Assembly: GCA_016719395.1 (NCBI GenBank)
Contig: JADJZF010000003.1
Span: 316,176-380,175, forward strand
Origin: Candidatus Amarobacter glycogenicus
GTDB taxonomy: Bacteria; Chloroflexota; Dehalococcoidia; Tepidiformales; Tepidiformaceae
DNA length: 64,000 nucleotides
Direction: 5' to 3'
Shown here one piece after another: positions 41,853 through 51,187 of the stretch. How positions within the stretch are numbered: the stretch's first letter is position 1; each line of letters begins with the position of its first letter. A program made the translations under genes and the position numbers. The notes beneath the pieces are model-generated. The model made no database searches, was not told where the DNA came from, and saw only the letters and a program-made list of their open reading frames with translations.

Positions 41853-43349
41853 ATGACCAGGGTCGGCATCATGGAAACGGCCATCCGCGATGGCCATCAG
41901 TCGCTGCTGGCGACACGCATGCGCACCGAGGACATGATCCCCGCCCTCGAAGAGATGGACGCCATCGGCTACCACAGCATCGAATGCTGGGGCGGCGCGA
42001 CGTTCGATACGTGCATGCGGTTCCTGAAAGAAGACCCCTGGGCACGCCTCCGCGAAATCAAGAAGCGGCTGAAGAACACGCCTACGCAGATGCTCCTCCG
42101 GGGCCAGAACGCGGTCGGCTACCGCCACTACGCCGACGACGTCGTCCGGCAGTTCTGCGAACGCTCGGTCGCGAACGGCATGGACATCTTCCGCATCTTC
42201 GATGCACTCAACGACACCCGGAACCTGGAGACGGCCTTCGATGCCGTGAAACGCGCGGGGGGTCACGTCCAGGGCACGATTTGCTACACGATCAGCCCGG
42301 TCCACACGGTCGACACCTTCGCAAAGCAGGCCGACGTGATGGTGGAGATGGGAGCCGATTCACTCTGCATCAAGGACATGGCCGGGCTCCTCAGCCCGAT
42401 GATGGCGAAGGCGCTGGTCAGCCGGCTCAAGGCCGACCACCCTGGGATGCTGGTCCAGATGCACTGCCACGACACCTCGGGCTACTCCGAAATGGCGTAC
42501 CTGATGGGCGTCCAGGCGGGCGCGGATGTGATCGACTGCGCGCTCAGCAGCCTGGCGGGCGGCACCAGCCAGCCAGCAACCGAAACGCTGGTGGCCGCAC
42601 TCGCGGAGGACGCAGAACACGCGACCGGCCTGGACCTCGAAAGGCTCGGGAAGCTGTCCGAGTACTTCCGCGGAGTCCGCCGTAAGTACTGGAAGTTCGA
42701 GAGCGGCCTCCTCGGGATCGATGCCGGCGTGCTGGCGCACCAGGTGCCCGGCGGCATGATCTCGAACCTCGTCGGCCAGCTGCGCGAACAGGGCGCAGAG
42801 GCCAGGCTGCCGGAAGTGCTCGCAGAGAACGCACGCGTCCGTGCGGACCTCGGCTTCCCACCGCTGGTCACGCCGAGTTCCCAGATCGTGGGCACGCAGG
42901 CCGTCCTCAACGTCCTCACGGGGAAGCGCTACGGGAATGTGACGAAGGAGACGCGGAACCTCGCGAAGGGCGCGTACGGCGCGACAGCCAAGCCCATCGA
43001 GAAGGACATCCTGGACCAGGTGCTCGGCGGCGAAGAGCCGATTACCCATCGACCGGCCGATGACCTCGCGCCCGAGTTGACGGAGGCGACCGAGCAGATC
43101 GGCGAACTGGCCGAGGACATCGACGATGTCCTCAGCTACGTGATGTTCCCGCAGCCGGCGAGGGAGTTCCTCCAGTGGCGGAAGGAAGGCGGTGGGCCGG
43201 AGCGGGAACTCGTCGCCGCAATCGTCGGCGCGATGGTGATCGGCGAGAAGAAGGCACAGGCCGCACCTATCGCGATGCAGCCCGTCGTCGTCGCGAACGG
43301 CGAAACCCAGGCATGGCGCAACTACGGCCGCATGCGGCAGATGCGGTAA
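41853..43349 (+). CDS. Biotin-dependent carboxyltransferase (pyruvate carboxylase subunit B / oxaloacetate decarboxylase alpha)
   Basis: The 498-residue protein is a carboxyltransferase TIM barrel. Family motifs are ETAIRDGHQSLLATRMRTEDM (metal Asp, conserved Gln), ADSLCIKDMAGLLSPMMA with the Lys that is carbamylated in the family, LVQMHCHDTSGYSEMAYL with the zinc-type His-x-His, and SSLAGGTSQPATETLVAAL. The conserved C-terminal domain follows (PPLVTPSSQIVGTQAVLNVL). Unlike full OadA proteins it has no biotin domain; that is the next gene. It probably transfers CO2 to or from pyruvate/oxaloacetate or methylmalonyl-CoA. The ATG is preceded by no clear Shine-Dalgarno sequence. Confidence 0.88.
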   Translation: MTRVGIMETAIRDGHQSLLATRMRTEDMIPALEEMDAIGYHSIECWGGATFDTCMRFLKEDPWARLREIKKRLKNTPTQMLLRGQNAVGYRHYADDVVRQFCERSVANGMDIFRIFDALNDTRNLETAFDAVKRAGGHVQGTICYTISPVHTVDTFAKQADVMVEMGADSLCIKDMAGLLSPMMAKALVSRLKADHPGMLVQMHCHDTSGYSEMAYLMGVQAGADVIDCALSSLAGGTSQPATETLVAALAEDAEHATGLDLERLGKLSEYFRGVRRKYWKFESGLLGIDAGVLAHQVPGGMISNLVGQLREQGAEARLPEVLAENARVRADLGFPPLVTPSSQIVGTQAVLNVLTGKRYGNVTKETRNLAKGAYGATAKPIEKDILDQVLGGEEPITHRPADDLAPELTEATEQIGELAEDIDDVLSYVMFPQPAREFLQWRKEGGGPERELVAAIVGAMVIGEKKAQAAPIAMQPVVVANGETQAWRNYGRMRQMR

Positions 43350-43360
43350 GGAGAGGGAGC

Positions 43361-43885
43361 ATGGCGACGGTAACCATCGGTGGTCGGAGTTACGAAGTCG
43401 AAGTCCGCGGCGAAACCGTGGTCGTCGACGGCCACGAGTACCCCATCAGCGTGAAGCAGGACGCCGGCACCACTACCGTGAACGCAGGCGGCGTCCCCTA
43501 CCGCGTGCAGCTTCCCGCGGCCGGCGAGCGCTCCAGCGGGATGGCCGTCCAGGTCGACTACCGGCCGTTTACCTTCGAGTACGAAGGGCGCCTCGGCGGG
43601 GGCCCGGCGCCGCGCGAACGGAAAGTCTCGGAAGCCTCGGGCGGTGGCGGCAGCGCTGCCCTCGTGAAAGGCGGCGTAGCCGCCCAGATCGCCGGGCGCA
43701 TCCTCAGCATCAAGGTCAAGGTCGGCGACACCGTTGCCAAGGGCGATGTCCTCCTGCTCCTCGAGGCGATGAAGATGGAAAACGAGATCAAGTCGCCGAC
43801 CGACGGCATCGTGAAGGACATCCCGGTGAAAGAGGGCGACCGGGTCTCAGAGGGACAGGTCCTGGCGGTCGTCGAAATCGACTAA
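43361..43885 (+). CDS. Biotin carboxyl carrier protein
   Basis: The 174-residue protein has a beta-rich N-terminal part (residues 1-80, TVTIGGRSYEVEVRGETVVVDGHEYPISVK), a short Gly-rich linker, and a C-terminal biotinyl domain with LLLLEAMKMENEIKSPTDG, whose Lys in AMKM carries biotin. It should shuttle the carboxyl group for the preceding carboxyltransferase. It starts 11 nt after that gene with GGAG close to the ATG, so the two are one operon. No biotin carboxylase gene is nearby. Confidence 0.92.
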   Translation: MATVTIGGRSYEVEVRGETVVVDGHEYPISVKQDAGTTTVNAGGVPYRVQLPAAGERSSGMAVQVDYRPFTFEYEGRLGGGPAPRERKVSEASGGGGSAALVKGGVAAQIAGRILSIKVKVGDTVAKGDVLLLLEAMKMENEIKSPTDGIVKDIPVKEGDRVSEGQVLAVVEID

Positions 43886-43912
43886 CCGGAGACTGACTCC
43901 GTAACCCAGAAC

Positions 43913-43942
43913 AGACAGGGCAGCTGGCCAGCTGCCCTGTCT
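43913..43942. terminator. Bidirectional terminator palindrome
   Basis: Two 15-bp arms (43913-43927 and 43928-43942, with GACAGGGCAGCTGG as the left part) meet with no loop bases between the converging carrier-protein and DinB genes. The T-tail is weak on both sides. Confidence 0.75.
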
Positions 43943-43962
43943 TCGTCTCGACGGAAAGCGGG

Positions 43963-44403
43963 TCAGGCGCCGCGGAGCGTCTTGAGCTGGTTCGCATGGT
44001 CGGCGAGGTGCCCGGCAAGGATGCCGAGGATGCCGGCGATGGGCTGTTTGCCGAGCCGGGGATTCTCGATTTCCTGCGTGAGTTGGGCATCCTGCACTTG
44101 CGAGACGACTTCGATGAGTGCCGCCTGGCTTCGCTTCGTCTCTGCGATGCCGGTTGCGAGATCGGGGAACGCCGGACGAGAGAGCGCCGGGGGCGTCACA
44201 CCAATCGCGTTGGCGATCCCGGCAGCGAAGAACGGGCTGGCGCCGGCGATGTGTTCAGCGACCTGGCGAGCGCACCAGGCGGCCTCGCCGTCGGCTGAGC
44301 CAGCTGGTTTCACTTCCCAGACCGATGCGCACTGTTCGAGTTCGGCCAGGTAAGCGGCGAAATTCGACTCGATTGTGGACTTCGCTTCAGCGGCAGATGC
44401 CAA
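43963..44403 (-). CDS. DinB-like four-helix hydrolase/transferase
   Basis: This 146-residue helical protein has the DinB/mycothiol-dependent isomerase-type layout. The pattern is a first helix (STIESNFAAYLAELEQC), a His in WCARQVAEHIAG, a loop with a second region (IAETKRSQAALIEVV), and a last His in AGHLADHANQL. These His residues are candidates for the nickel/zinc site, but the third ligand is unclear. Its substrate is unknown. The start is TTG, with GGAG 8 nt upstream. It converges with the biotin carrier gene. Confidence 0.65.
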   Translation of the reverse strand: MASAAEAKSTIESNFAAYLAELEQCASVWEVKPAGSADGEAAWCARQVAEHIAGASPFFAAGIANAIGVTPPALSRPAFPDLATGIAETKRSQAALIEVVSQVQDAQLTQEIENPRLGKQPIAGILGILAGHLADHANQLKTLRGA

Positions 44404-44506
44404 GTGGAGTACTCCAGGATCAGATTGGGCGGTAGTGTGGTCGATTCAGTTGCAACAGGCTACCGACCTGCCGCCCGGACGGTGTTTCCTGTTTCCGAAC
44501 CTTCGC

Positions 44507-44512
44507 TATGAT
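44507..44512 (+). promoter_or_regulatory. -10 element for the small membrane protein
   Basis: TATGAT, 50 nt before the ATG at 44563. No clear -35 is seen, but it is a close match to the -10 consensus. Confidence 0.35.
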
Positions 44513-44562
44513 TCTGGGACGAACAACATCCGGGGCTGGCCCCGAAGCACCGTGGAGCAGGA

Positions 44563-44784
44563 ATGCTGGCCTATCTGCCTTTTCTCATCAGCGCGAACAG
44601 CCTCGGCGTCATCTGTATGCTCATCTTCCTCGCGAGCACGATCATCTTCACGATCCCGATGTTCGCGACCCGCGGCGGCACCCAGGTAGCCTGGACCGGC
44701 GTAGCCGGGTTCCTGCTCACCGTGGAACTCGCCGTCATGGTTACACTCGTCGTACTCGTGAGCCGCGGCGACATCTGGCAGTAA
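44563..44784 (+). CDS. Small two-helix membrane protein
   Basis: The 73-residue protein has two membrane helices (SLGVICMLIFLASTIIFTIPMFA and VAGFLLTVELAVMVTLVVLVS) joined by a short positive loop (TRGGTQVAW). I do not recognise a family. It has GGAGCAGGA just before its ATG, and a TATGAT -10 upstream. Both sides are free of other genes, so it is monocistronic. Confidence 0.65.
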   Translation: MLAYLPFLISANSLGVICMLIFLASTIIFTIPMFATRGGTQVAWTGVAGFLLTVELAVMVTLVVLVSRGDIWQ

Positions 44785-44933
44785 CCGGACGCTGCGATCA
44801 CAGGGCGTCCTCCCGGCTCATTGGTCTGCCTGACCGCACTCGAGAGAGAGGCCATGCTGCTGCTGTCCCGGCGTCGTAGTCGGGGCACGGCAACGGTCCA
44901 GCAAGATCGGGGAACGATCCGCCCTGCGACGCC

Positions 44934-45152
44934 TTAGAGCAGCCGCCGGATTGGCTTTCTTCCCGGGCGCGGGTCGTAGTTGCTCTTGAACATCTCGAGC
45001 TTGTCGCGCTCGATCAGGTACTTCCCTGCGAACAACGTCGCCGGGATCTTCTTCTGCTTGATGAGCCGGCGAAGGCTCTGTGGGTGGATGGCGAGTTCTC
45101 GAGCCGCCTCGACCAGGTCAAGGTAGTTGTCGAACGGTGTGATGATGGCCAT
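44934..45152 (-). CDS. MerR/excisionase-type helix-turn-helix DNA-binding protein
   Basis: The 72-residue protein is a single winged-helix domain: DLVEAARELAIHPQSLRRLIKQKKIPATLFAGKYLIERDKLEMFKSNY fits the HTH_17/excisionase layout (helix-turn-helix, then a short wing with Gly-Lys-Tyr and a final helix). The C-terminal tail is basic (RPGRKPIRRLL). Such proteins are often regulators or recombination directionality factors; no integrase is seen here. The true start may be further upstream at 45194. A possible promoter (TAGACA, TACCGT) lies near 45210-45240. Confidence 0.7.
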   Translation of the reverse strand: MAIITPFDNYLDLVEAARELAIHPQSLRRLIKQKKIPATLFAGKYLIERDKLEMFKSNYDPRPGRKPIRRLL

Positions 45153-45313
45153 GGTTGGGCGGGACCTCGGGGTGTGTTCGGCCGAATCGCTCAATTGCTT
45201 AGGCGAAAGAACGGTAGCACCACGTTATGACTATTGTCTACTCCCCCTAGCAATTGGGGGATTCCGGCGATCACGGAACGGTATTGGCAACGAGACCGGA
45301 GACCTGGCACAAA

Positions 45314-45341
45314 GAAGCACGGCCGGGTTGGGCCGTGCTTC
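45314..45341 (-). terminator. Terminator of the lipoprotein gene
   Basis: An 11-bp stem (GAAGCACGGCC at 45314-45324 with its complement at 45331-45341) has a 6-nt loop. On the minus strand it is followed by TTTGTG, just after the lipoprotein stop. Confidence 0.75.
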
Positions 45342-45361
45342 GGGGATGAGCGGTTGCGAGA

Positions 45362-46259
45362 TTACTTCTTGATGACGCCCGGTGTCTGGAAGTTGACCTT
45401 CGGCAGCTGGTCGCCGCGGATTTCGAGCTGGATGAAGACCATCGTCGCGCCGTTTTCCAGGAGCGGCTGACCGATGACGACCTGGTAGTCGAACGCCGAG
45501 CCAGGGATGCTGGCAGTGGCCGAGTGCTGTTCGAGGAGTACGTTGCCTGCCGCCGGCGCGGACAGCGGGAGGCCCACCTGATCGCCCACGCAGGCGTCGG
45601 CTGTGGTGCACCCGGCATCGGTCATGAAGACGTGGACAGTGCCATCGAGGCCGAGCTTCGTCGCGCTGCCGGCCGGGAACGCGTAGGTCACGTCGAGTTG
45701 TTTCGCCGTCGGCGCCTTCAGCGCGGGTGCAGCCCCACCGGTGCCCCAGTCGACGCCCTGCGGATCGGACTTGTAGCGCAGTTCGGCCCAGGCAACGTTG
45801 CCCTGGGCGTCTTCGATGCGGACCTTGTAGCGTCCGAACGCGCTCGCCGGGACGCTTGTCGTGTGGCTGGTGGCCAACCCGTTGAGTTCTTCGGTATAGA
45901 GGGCAGCGGGGCCAACCTGGTTGGTCATTGCCATGACCTTCGCCGTCACCGGCACGTTGCTGGCGAAACGGATGGTCACGGCGCCCGGGCCCGGCGTGGC
46001 TGCTGCGCAGCCAGAGCACCCGCGGCGATGCCGCCGGTACCGGGTCGTCGGCGGGAGCGGGAGTGACAGGCGGCACGACTTCCGGTGTGGGTTGCGGAGC
46101 AGGCGGCGTGGGGTCGAGTTCCTCCTGGATGTTCCATTCCGGCGGGGCGGTCGGGGCCGCCTGCTCCGGCTCGGCCGCCCTGGCACCGCAACCAAGGGAA
46201 GCGATTGAGATAGCCAGCAGGGCGCCGGCGAGAACGGGGCGAAGATTGTGGATGTTCAT
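45362..46259 (-). CDS. Secreted lipoprotein of unknown function, one frameshift
   Basis: The first frame gives a lipoprotein signal (NLRPVLAGALLAISIASLGC) and a Pro-rich spacer (EELDPTPPAPQPTPEVVPPVTPAPADDPVP). The frame then drifts near 45990-46025. The other frame continues with AAATPGPGAVTIRFASNVPVTAKVMAMTNQVGPAALYTEELNGLATSHTTSVPASAFGRYKVRIEDAQGNVAWAELRYKS and so on to the stop, an Ig-like or fibronectin-like domain. The span is 898 nt, one more than a multiple of three, so a single extra base would join them into about 298 residues. The ATG at 46259 has GGGAG 8 nt upstream. Its function is not recognisable. Confidence 0.75.
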
Positions 46260-46403
46260 GGTCTGGTCTCCCGAGTCGATGTTGGGGATTAGACCGGCAT
46301 CCGGGGCAGTTCTTACATGGACCCGGCCTGCTCCTGACACACCGCCGCCACCAGTCTCAAGGCGAGGGGCAGAACTGGCTGAGCGACGACGGTGGGTCGC
46401 CAC

Positions 46404-46409
46404 TACACT
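46404..46409 (+). promoter_or_regulatory. -10 element of uvrC (leaderless type)
   Basis: TACACT stands 6 nt before the GTG at 46416. No LexA box lies nearby, so uvrC is not obviously part of the SOS set. Confidence 0.5.
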
Positions 46410-46415
46410 GGATCT

Positions 46416-48308
46416 GTGGCCTCATCCACCATCTCGGAGAAGATCCGCAGGCAGCTGGCAGCGCTGCCCGCGCGCCCTGGCGTCTACATCATGCGCAACG
46501 CCAAGGGCGAGGTGATCTACGTCGGCAAGGCAGCCAAGCTCAAGGACCGCGTCCGCTCCTACTTCGGCTCGCCCCACATGATGGAGCCAAAGACCCGCGC
46601 CCTCCGGGAACACATCGAGGATTTCGAGTACATCGTCGTCGGGAACGCGGGAGAAGCGCTCATCCTCGAAGCCACGCTGATCAAGCGCCACCAGCCGTTC
46701 TTCAACATCCGTCTCAAGGACGACAAGCGCTATCCCTACCTGAAGGTCGACGTCCAGAACCCCTGGCCGCGGGTCTACATCACGCGCCGCATCGAGAAGG
46801 ATGGCGCGCGCTACTTTGGGCCTTACGCGAGCGCCGGTTCGGTGCGGGCGACCCTGGACCTGACAAAGAAGCTCTTCCCCTGGCGCTCTTGCACGAAGGA
46901 GATCACGGGCAAGGACGCCCGGCCCTGCCTCGACTACTACATCAAGCGCTGCATCGCCCCCTGCACCAGCTTCTGCACCAGCGAGGAATACGGCGAGGTC
47001 ATCGAGGATGTCATCCTCTTCCTCGAGGGCAAGTCCGATGATGTCCTCCGGCGGCTGCGCCACCAGATGGAGGCTGCCGCGGAGCGGATGGAGTATGAGC
47101 GGGCGGCACAGGTGCGCGACCAGCTCCGCAGCATCGAACGCACGGTCGAGCGCCAGATGGTCTCTACAACGCGAAAAGAGGATGTCGACATTTTCGGCAT
47201 CGCCCGGGACGGAGACCAGGCATGCGTCCAGGTGTTCTTCGTCAGGGGGACGCAGATGATCGGCCGGGACACGTTCGTCCTGGAAGGCGTGCGCGACGAA
47301 GCCGAGAGCGCGGTCCTCGCCAACTTCCTCCTGCAGTACTACGAAGGCGCGCAATACATCCCGAAACTTGTTGCCATCCCTTCCGACGCCGAAGAGCGCG
47401 AGACGATCGAAGAGCTGCTGACCGAAAAACGAGGCTCGCTGGTGGAGGTGCGGGTGCCGGAGCGAGGTGAGAAGAAGCGACTGGTGGAGCTGGCCGGAGA
47501 CAATGCCAGAGAGGCGCTCTCGCACATGCGGGTCAAGTGGATGGCGGATGCGAACAAGACCGAACAGGCGCTCGAGCAACTGATGGAGGAGCTGTCGCTG
47601 CCCGAGATGCCGCACCGGATCGAGTGCTATGACAACTCCAACATCCAGGGCACCAGCCCGGTGTCCAGCATGGTCGTTTTCATCGACGGCAAGCCAGCTA
47701 CGAACCAGTACCGGCGTTTCAAGGTGAAGACGGTGGTCGGCGCGGACGACTTCGCAACGATGGCCGAAGTCCTCCGCCGGCGATTCAAGAACCACGCGAA
47801 AACAGCGGACCAGGGCGAGCAAGGGGATTCGGCGAATCTCGAAGCGCCCGACCGGGTTGCGGACCGAGGGGCCGAAGGCTGGGAGACGCCCGACCTGGTG
47901 ATTATCGACGGTGGCAGGGGACAGCTCGGCGCAGCGGTCCAGGTGATGCGCGAGCTCGGCGTGCACCACATCCCTGCGGTGGGGCTGGCGAAACGGTTCG
48001 AGGAACTCTTCGTGCCTGACGAGGACGAACCGGTCGTGCTGCCGCGCGGAAGCGAAGCGCTCTACCTCGTCCAACGGCTGCGCGATGAAGCGCACCGGTT
48101 CGCCATCACGTTCCACCGCCAGGTGCGGGGCAAGAGTTCCATCCAGAGCGCGCTCGACACGATCCCCGGGATCGGACCGAAGCGGAAAAAGGCGCTGCTG
48201 CGAAAGTTCGGCAGCGTGAAGCAGATCCGGGAGGCGGACGTGGCCGAGATCGCCAGCACCGTCGGGTTCACGAGCGCACTGGCTGAGAAGGTGAAGGCCG
48301 AGCTGTAG
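46416..48308 (+). CDS. uvrC: Excinuclease ABC subunit C
   Basis: The 630-residue protein makes both cuts around bulky DNA lesions once UvrAB has loaded. It has an N-terminal GIY-YIG nuclease (GVYIMRNAKGEVIYVGKA, residues 22-39), a cluster-type Cys region (FPWRSCTKEITGKDARPCLDYYIKRCIAPC), a UVR domain binding UvrB (about 207-242), the RNase-H-like nuclease (HRIECYDNSNIQGTSPVSSMVVFIDGKP and LVIIDGGRGQL), and a C-terminal helix-hairpin-helix pair (LDTIPGIGPKRKKALLRKFGSV). The GTG start is set by the -10 and by alignment of the N-terminus. Confidence 0.96.
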   Translation: MASSTISEKIRRQLAALPARPGVYIMRNAKGEVIYVGKAAKLKDRVRSYFGSPHMMEPKTRALREHIEDFEYIVVGNAGEALILEATLIKRHQPFFNIRLKDDKRYPYLKVDVQNPWPRVYITRRIEKDGARYFGPYASAGSVRATLDLTKKLFPWRSCTKEITGKDARPCLDYYIKRCIAPCTSFCTSEEYGEVIEDVILFLEGKSDDVLRRLRHQMEAAAERMEYERAAQVRDQLRSIERTVERQMVSTTRKEDVDIFGIARDGDQACVQVFFVRGTQMIGRDTFVLEGVRDEAESAVLANFLLQYYEGAQYIPKLVAIPSDAEERETIEELLTEKRGSLVEVRVPERGEKKRLVELAGDNAREALSHMRVKWMADANKTEQALEQLMEELSLPEMPHRIECYDNSNIQGTSPVSSMVVFIDGKPATNQYRRFKVKTVVGADDFATMAEVLRRRFKNHAKTADQGEQGDSANLEAPDRVADRGAEGWETPDLVIIDGGRGQLGAAVQVMRELGVHHIPAVGLAKRFEELFVPDEDEPVVLPRGSEALYLVQRLRDEAHRFAITFHRQVRGKSSIQSALDTIPGIGPKRKKALLRKFGSVKQIREADVAEIASTVGFTSALAEKVKAEL

Positions 48309-48312
48309 GGGG

Positions 48313-48850
48313 TCAGTCCTGTTCGGGTGTGAAACTGCGCCCGCACCTGCGGCTCGGGACCCCAGTCCGCGGGCCAGGCATCGCCATACGCGAAGATCCC
48401 GTGCGCCCAACCGTCGAGTTCGGGGCCAGAGATGCCGTTGGCCCCCAGGATCGTCCCGATGTGGGCCCGGTGTTCCACTCCGTGGACGAGCAACTGGGTG
48501 AGAATCGTGGCGGCACTTCGGCTACCGTCCCGAAGCTGCATCATCGTGCCGGGCTCCGGCAACGAGTCGACCAGTCGGTTGAGGTTCGCGCCGGACTCAC
48601 GCGCGAGGACTGCCAGGTCATCGAGACTCGGCGTCTCCGAACGAACCGCGTCGACTTGTGGCAGCGAAAGTAAGCTGCGGTGATACCTGAACTCGCTCGA
48701 AAGGAGATGCTCGAAGGTCTGCCGGATGCTCCCGAAGACGCCACCTGCCCGAAGGTCGAGCGCCTCTTCGGGCAAGGTCCGAAGGAACTCGAGGAGTCCC
48801 CGGTTCGCCCAGTTGTTGTAGTCGATCAGGCGGTGGAGGTAGGTGGTCAT
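48313..48850 (-). CDS. DinB-family four-helix protein, probable frameshift near the end
   Basis: The protein begins MTTYLHRLIDYNNWANRGLLEFLRTLPEEAL (DinB-type first helix with conserved Asn-Trp-Ala-Asn). It has His in QTFEHLLSSEFRYH and LLVHGVEHRAHIGTIL, which are good metal ligands. The predicted domain ends at about residue 165 (WGPEPQ). The frame stays open to 48062, inside the uvrC 3' end on the other strand, which is unlikely to be real. In a neighbouring frame the gene ends at 48313 (FTPEQD), 5 nt from the uvrC stop. The 538-nt span is one base over a multiple of three, as for one inserted base. TACACT lies 6 nt before the ATG. Confidence 0.7.
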
Positions 48851-48856
48851 CGGGCG

Positions 48857-48862
48857 AGTGTA
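48857..48862 (-). promoter_or_regulatory. -10 element of the DinB gene (leaderless type)
   Basis: TACACT on the minus strand, 6 nt before the ATG at 48850. Confidence 0.45.
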
Positions 48863-48959
48863 CCGGGGGCGACGGGCCGGAAGCCGCGCTGTGCGCCGCC
48901 GCGAACTACGCACCTGGGCTGAGCCCCGAAAACCATCCGGGGCCGAGAATCGAGCTGGC

Positions 48960-50221
48960 CTAGGTGCCTTCCTGCCAGCTCGTGAGGTAGCGCTGTTGCT
49001 CCTCCGTCAGGTAGTCGATGGCGACACCCATGGCATGGAGCTTCAGGCGGGCGATCTCCTGGTCCACATCATGCGGGATCTCGTACACCGTCTTTCGAGC
49101 TTCGTATGGTTCAACGCGATCCATTCGGCGCCGAGGGCCTGGTTCGCGAACGACATGTCCATGACGGCGGCCGGGTGGCCTTCGGCAGCGGCGAGGTTCA
49201 CGAGGCGGCCTTCGCCGAGGAGGTAGAGCTTGCGGCCATCCTGGAGGTGGAACTCCTCGACGGAGTCGCGCACGCGCTTCTTCGCCTCGCTGAGCGCCGC
49301 GAGCGCTTTGAGGTTGATCTCGCTGTCGAAATGGCCGCTGTTGGCCATGATGGCGCCGTCTTTCATCGACTCCAGGTGCTGGCGGTCGATGACATTGCAG
49401 TCGCCAGTGAGGGTGACGAAGATGTCGCCTTCCTTCGAAGCCTCGGCCATCGGCATGACGCGGAAACCGTCCATCACGGCTTCGAGCGCCTTCACCGGAT
49501 CGACCTCGGTGACGATGACCTGGGCGCCCATCCCGCGCGCTCGCGAGGCCACTCCCCGCCCGCACCAGCCGTATCCGGCGACGACGAAGTTCTTGCCGGC
49601 GAGAAGCACATTCGTGGCGCGGATGATGCCGTCGATGGTGCTCTGGCCAGTGCCGTAACGGTTGTCGAAAAGGTGCTTTGTGTCCGCTTCGTTGATGGCT
49701 ACGATGGGGTAGCCGAGCGCTCCATCGGCAGCCATGGCCCTCAGGCGGATGACACCGGTGGTGGTCTCTTCCGTACCGCCGACGACACCTGGGAGCAGGT
49801 CGCGCCGGTCCTTGTGGAGGACGGCGACGACATCGGCGCCGTCGTCCATGGTCAGCTGCGGGCCGTGCTCCAGCGCCTGGTGGATGTGCCGGTAGTAGGT
49901 TTCGTTGTCTTCGCCGCAGATGGCGAACACAGGGATACCGTAGTCGTTCACGAGTGCCGCAGCGACGTCGTCCTGGGTCGAGAGCGGATTGCTCGCGCAC
50001 ACCCGCAGGTCAGCCCCTGCGTCGCGCAGCGTGATCGCCAGGTTCGCGGTCTCGGTGGTGACGTGGAGGCACGCGGTCATGCGGATGCCCTGGAGGGGCT
50101 TCTCGCGCTGGAAACGCTCGCGAATGAGCTTGAGGACGGGCATTTCGCGGGCCGCCCACTCGATGCGGCGGACTCCCTCGGGTGCGAGCGCGAGGCTGGC
50201 GATATCGCTGGGGACGGTCAT
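48960..50221 (-). CDS. ahcY: S-adenosylhomocysteine hydrolase, one frameshift
   Basis: AhcY splits S-adenosylhomocysteine into homocysteine and adenosine. The first frame holds KPLQGIRMTACLHVTTETANLAITLRDAGADLRVCASNPLSTQDDVAAAL, the NAD-binding AGYGWCGRGVASRARGMGAQVIVTEVDP, and GHFDSEINLKAL. It then loses the end. The neighbouring frame continues RKTVYEIPHDVDQEIARLKLHAMGVAIDYLTEEQQRYLTSW, the expected C-terminus. The break lies near 49092-49098. The span of 1,262 nt is one base short of a multiple of three, and a single lost base restores about 420 residues. AGGAG lies 6 nt before the ATG. It ends the salvage operon. Confidence 0.92.
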
Positions 50222-50278
50222 TCAGACACTCCTGGGGACGGCGCGGAGGTGTGCCTTCGAAGCGCCGGAGTTCAACGG

Positions 50279-51187
50279 TTAGTCGTGAAGGCTCACGAAG
50301 CTCCCATCATACTTGCGACCACGGATTGCGGCACGAATGCGCCGAATCGATGAGCCCATGCCGGAAGGATCGCGGCGGGCAGCGCTCGCTTCAACGAGCT
50401 GGCAAACCTCGCGAAACCCGAGGCGGGCGTAGGCCGCGACAGCGGGCGTGTTGTTCGGGTCCACGGTCAGCACGACGTGGTCGCAGTACTCCAACAAGGC
50501 TTCAGTGACGGCGCTGGTGGTCGCGGTGGCGAACCCCTGCCCGCGCGCCTCCGGGTGGGTGAACACGTTCCCGACGACGGCGACGCCCTCCTGGCGGGAG
50601 ACAACGTGCGTACCGGCGACGGCTACGAGGCGGCCGTCTGCGACGATCCCCCGGTAGACGCCGCTGTCGATGTGTTCTGGGATGTAGTAGCTCGGGCCGC
50701 CCTCACTGCCGTAGAGGGCATTCACCTTGCGGATGTCGATCCCGCTGAGGACCGCGGTGTGGTGTGTGTGGACCGGTGCGAAGGCCGCCCGCGTCACGCC
50801 CATGCGGATCATTGGTTGCTGATTCGCGAGACGGTAGTACTTCCGGAGCACATCCAGGTGCTGCGGCTGGCATGTTGCATACGTTTGTGCGGGTCCGGGG
50901 TGGATGGAAAGGATCGCGGAGACCGCATCGGGGTCACCGAGGACGAAAGTGGCATCGCCAAGCCCTCCCCGGCTGTGAAGGACGAGTCCGGTCCCGGTCG
51001 TGCCACGGGCGTAGAACCAGCGCGTCCGCGGAAACAGCGCGGGCTCAAGCTGGCCAAGCGCATAGGCGGTGTATTCCACTCGTGGCGCGAGGATCGAGCG
51101 GATCGTCGCGATGTCGCTAACGGGCTGGACCACATAGTCCAGGCGATGGCGCGAGACGCCCTGCCAGCGGACCTCGCGTTCGGCCAT
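50279..51187 (-). CDS. GNAT-family N-acetyltransferase
   Basis: This 302-residue protein has a C-terminal GNAT fold with the acetyl-CoA loop VGNVFTHPEARGQGFATATTSAVTEALL (motif A, R-G-x-G/A) and DPNNTPAVAAYARLGFREV (motif B). The N-terminal half may be a degenerate second GNAT-like domain (IRSILAPRVEYTAYALGQLEPALFP). The acceptor is unknown. The ATG overlaps the previous stop (TAATG), so it is in the salvage operon, but its role there is unclear. Confidence 0.8.
   Translation of the reverse strand: MAEREVRWQGVSRHRLDYVVQPVSDIATIRSILAPRVEYTAYALGQLEPALFPRTRWFYARGTTGTGLVLHSRGGLGDATFVLGDPDAVSAILSIHPGPAQTYATCQPQHLDVLRKYYRLANQQPMIRMGVTRAAFAPVHTHHTAVLSGIDIRKVNALYGSEGGPSYYIPEHIDSGVYRGIVADGRLVAVAGTHVVSRQEGVAVVGNVFTHPEARGQGFATATTSAVTEALLEYCDHVVLTVDPNNTPAVAAYARLGFREVCQLVEASAARRDPSGMGSSIRRIRAAIRGRKYDGSFVSLHD

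Noticed and set aside
46422..48410. Long minus-strand open frame opposite uvrC.
   Set aside because: It mirrors the uvrC coding frame, has no family motif, and would contradict the well-supported uvrC gene.
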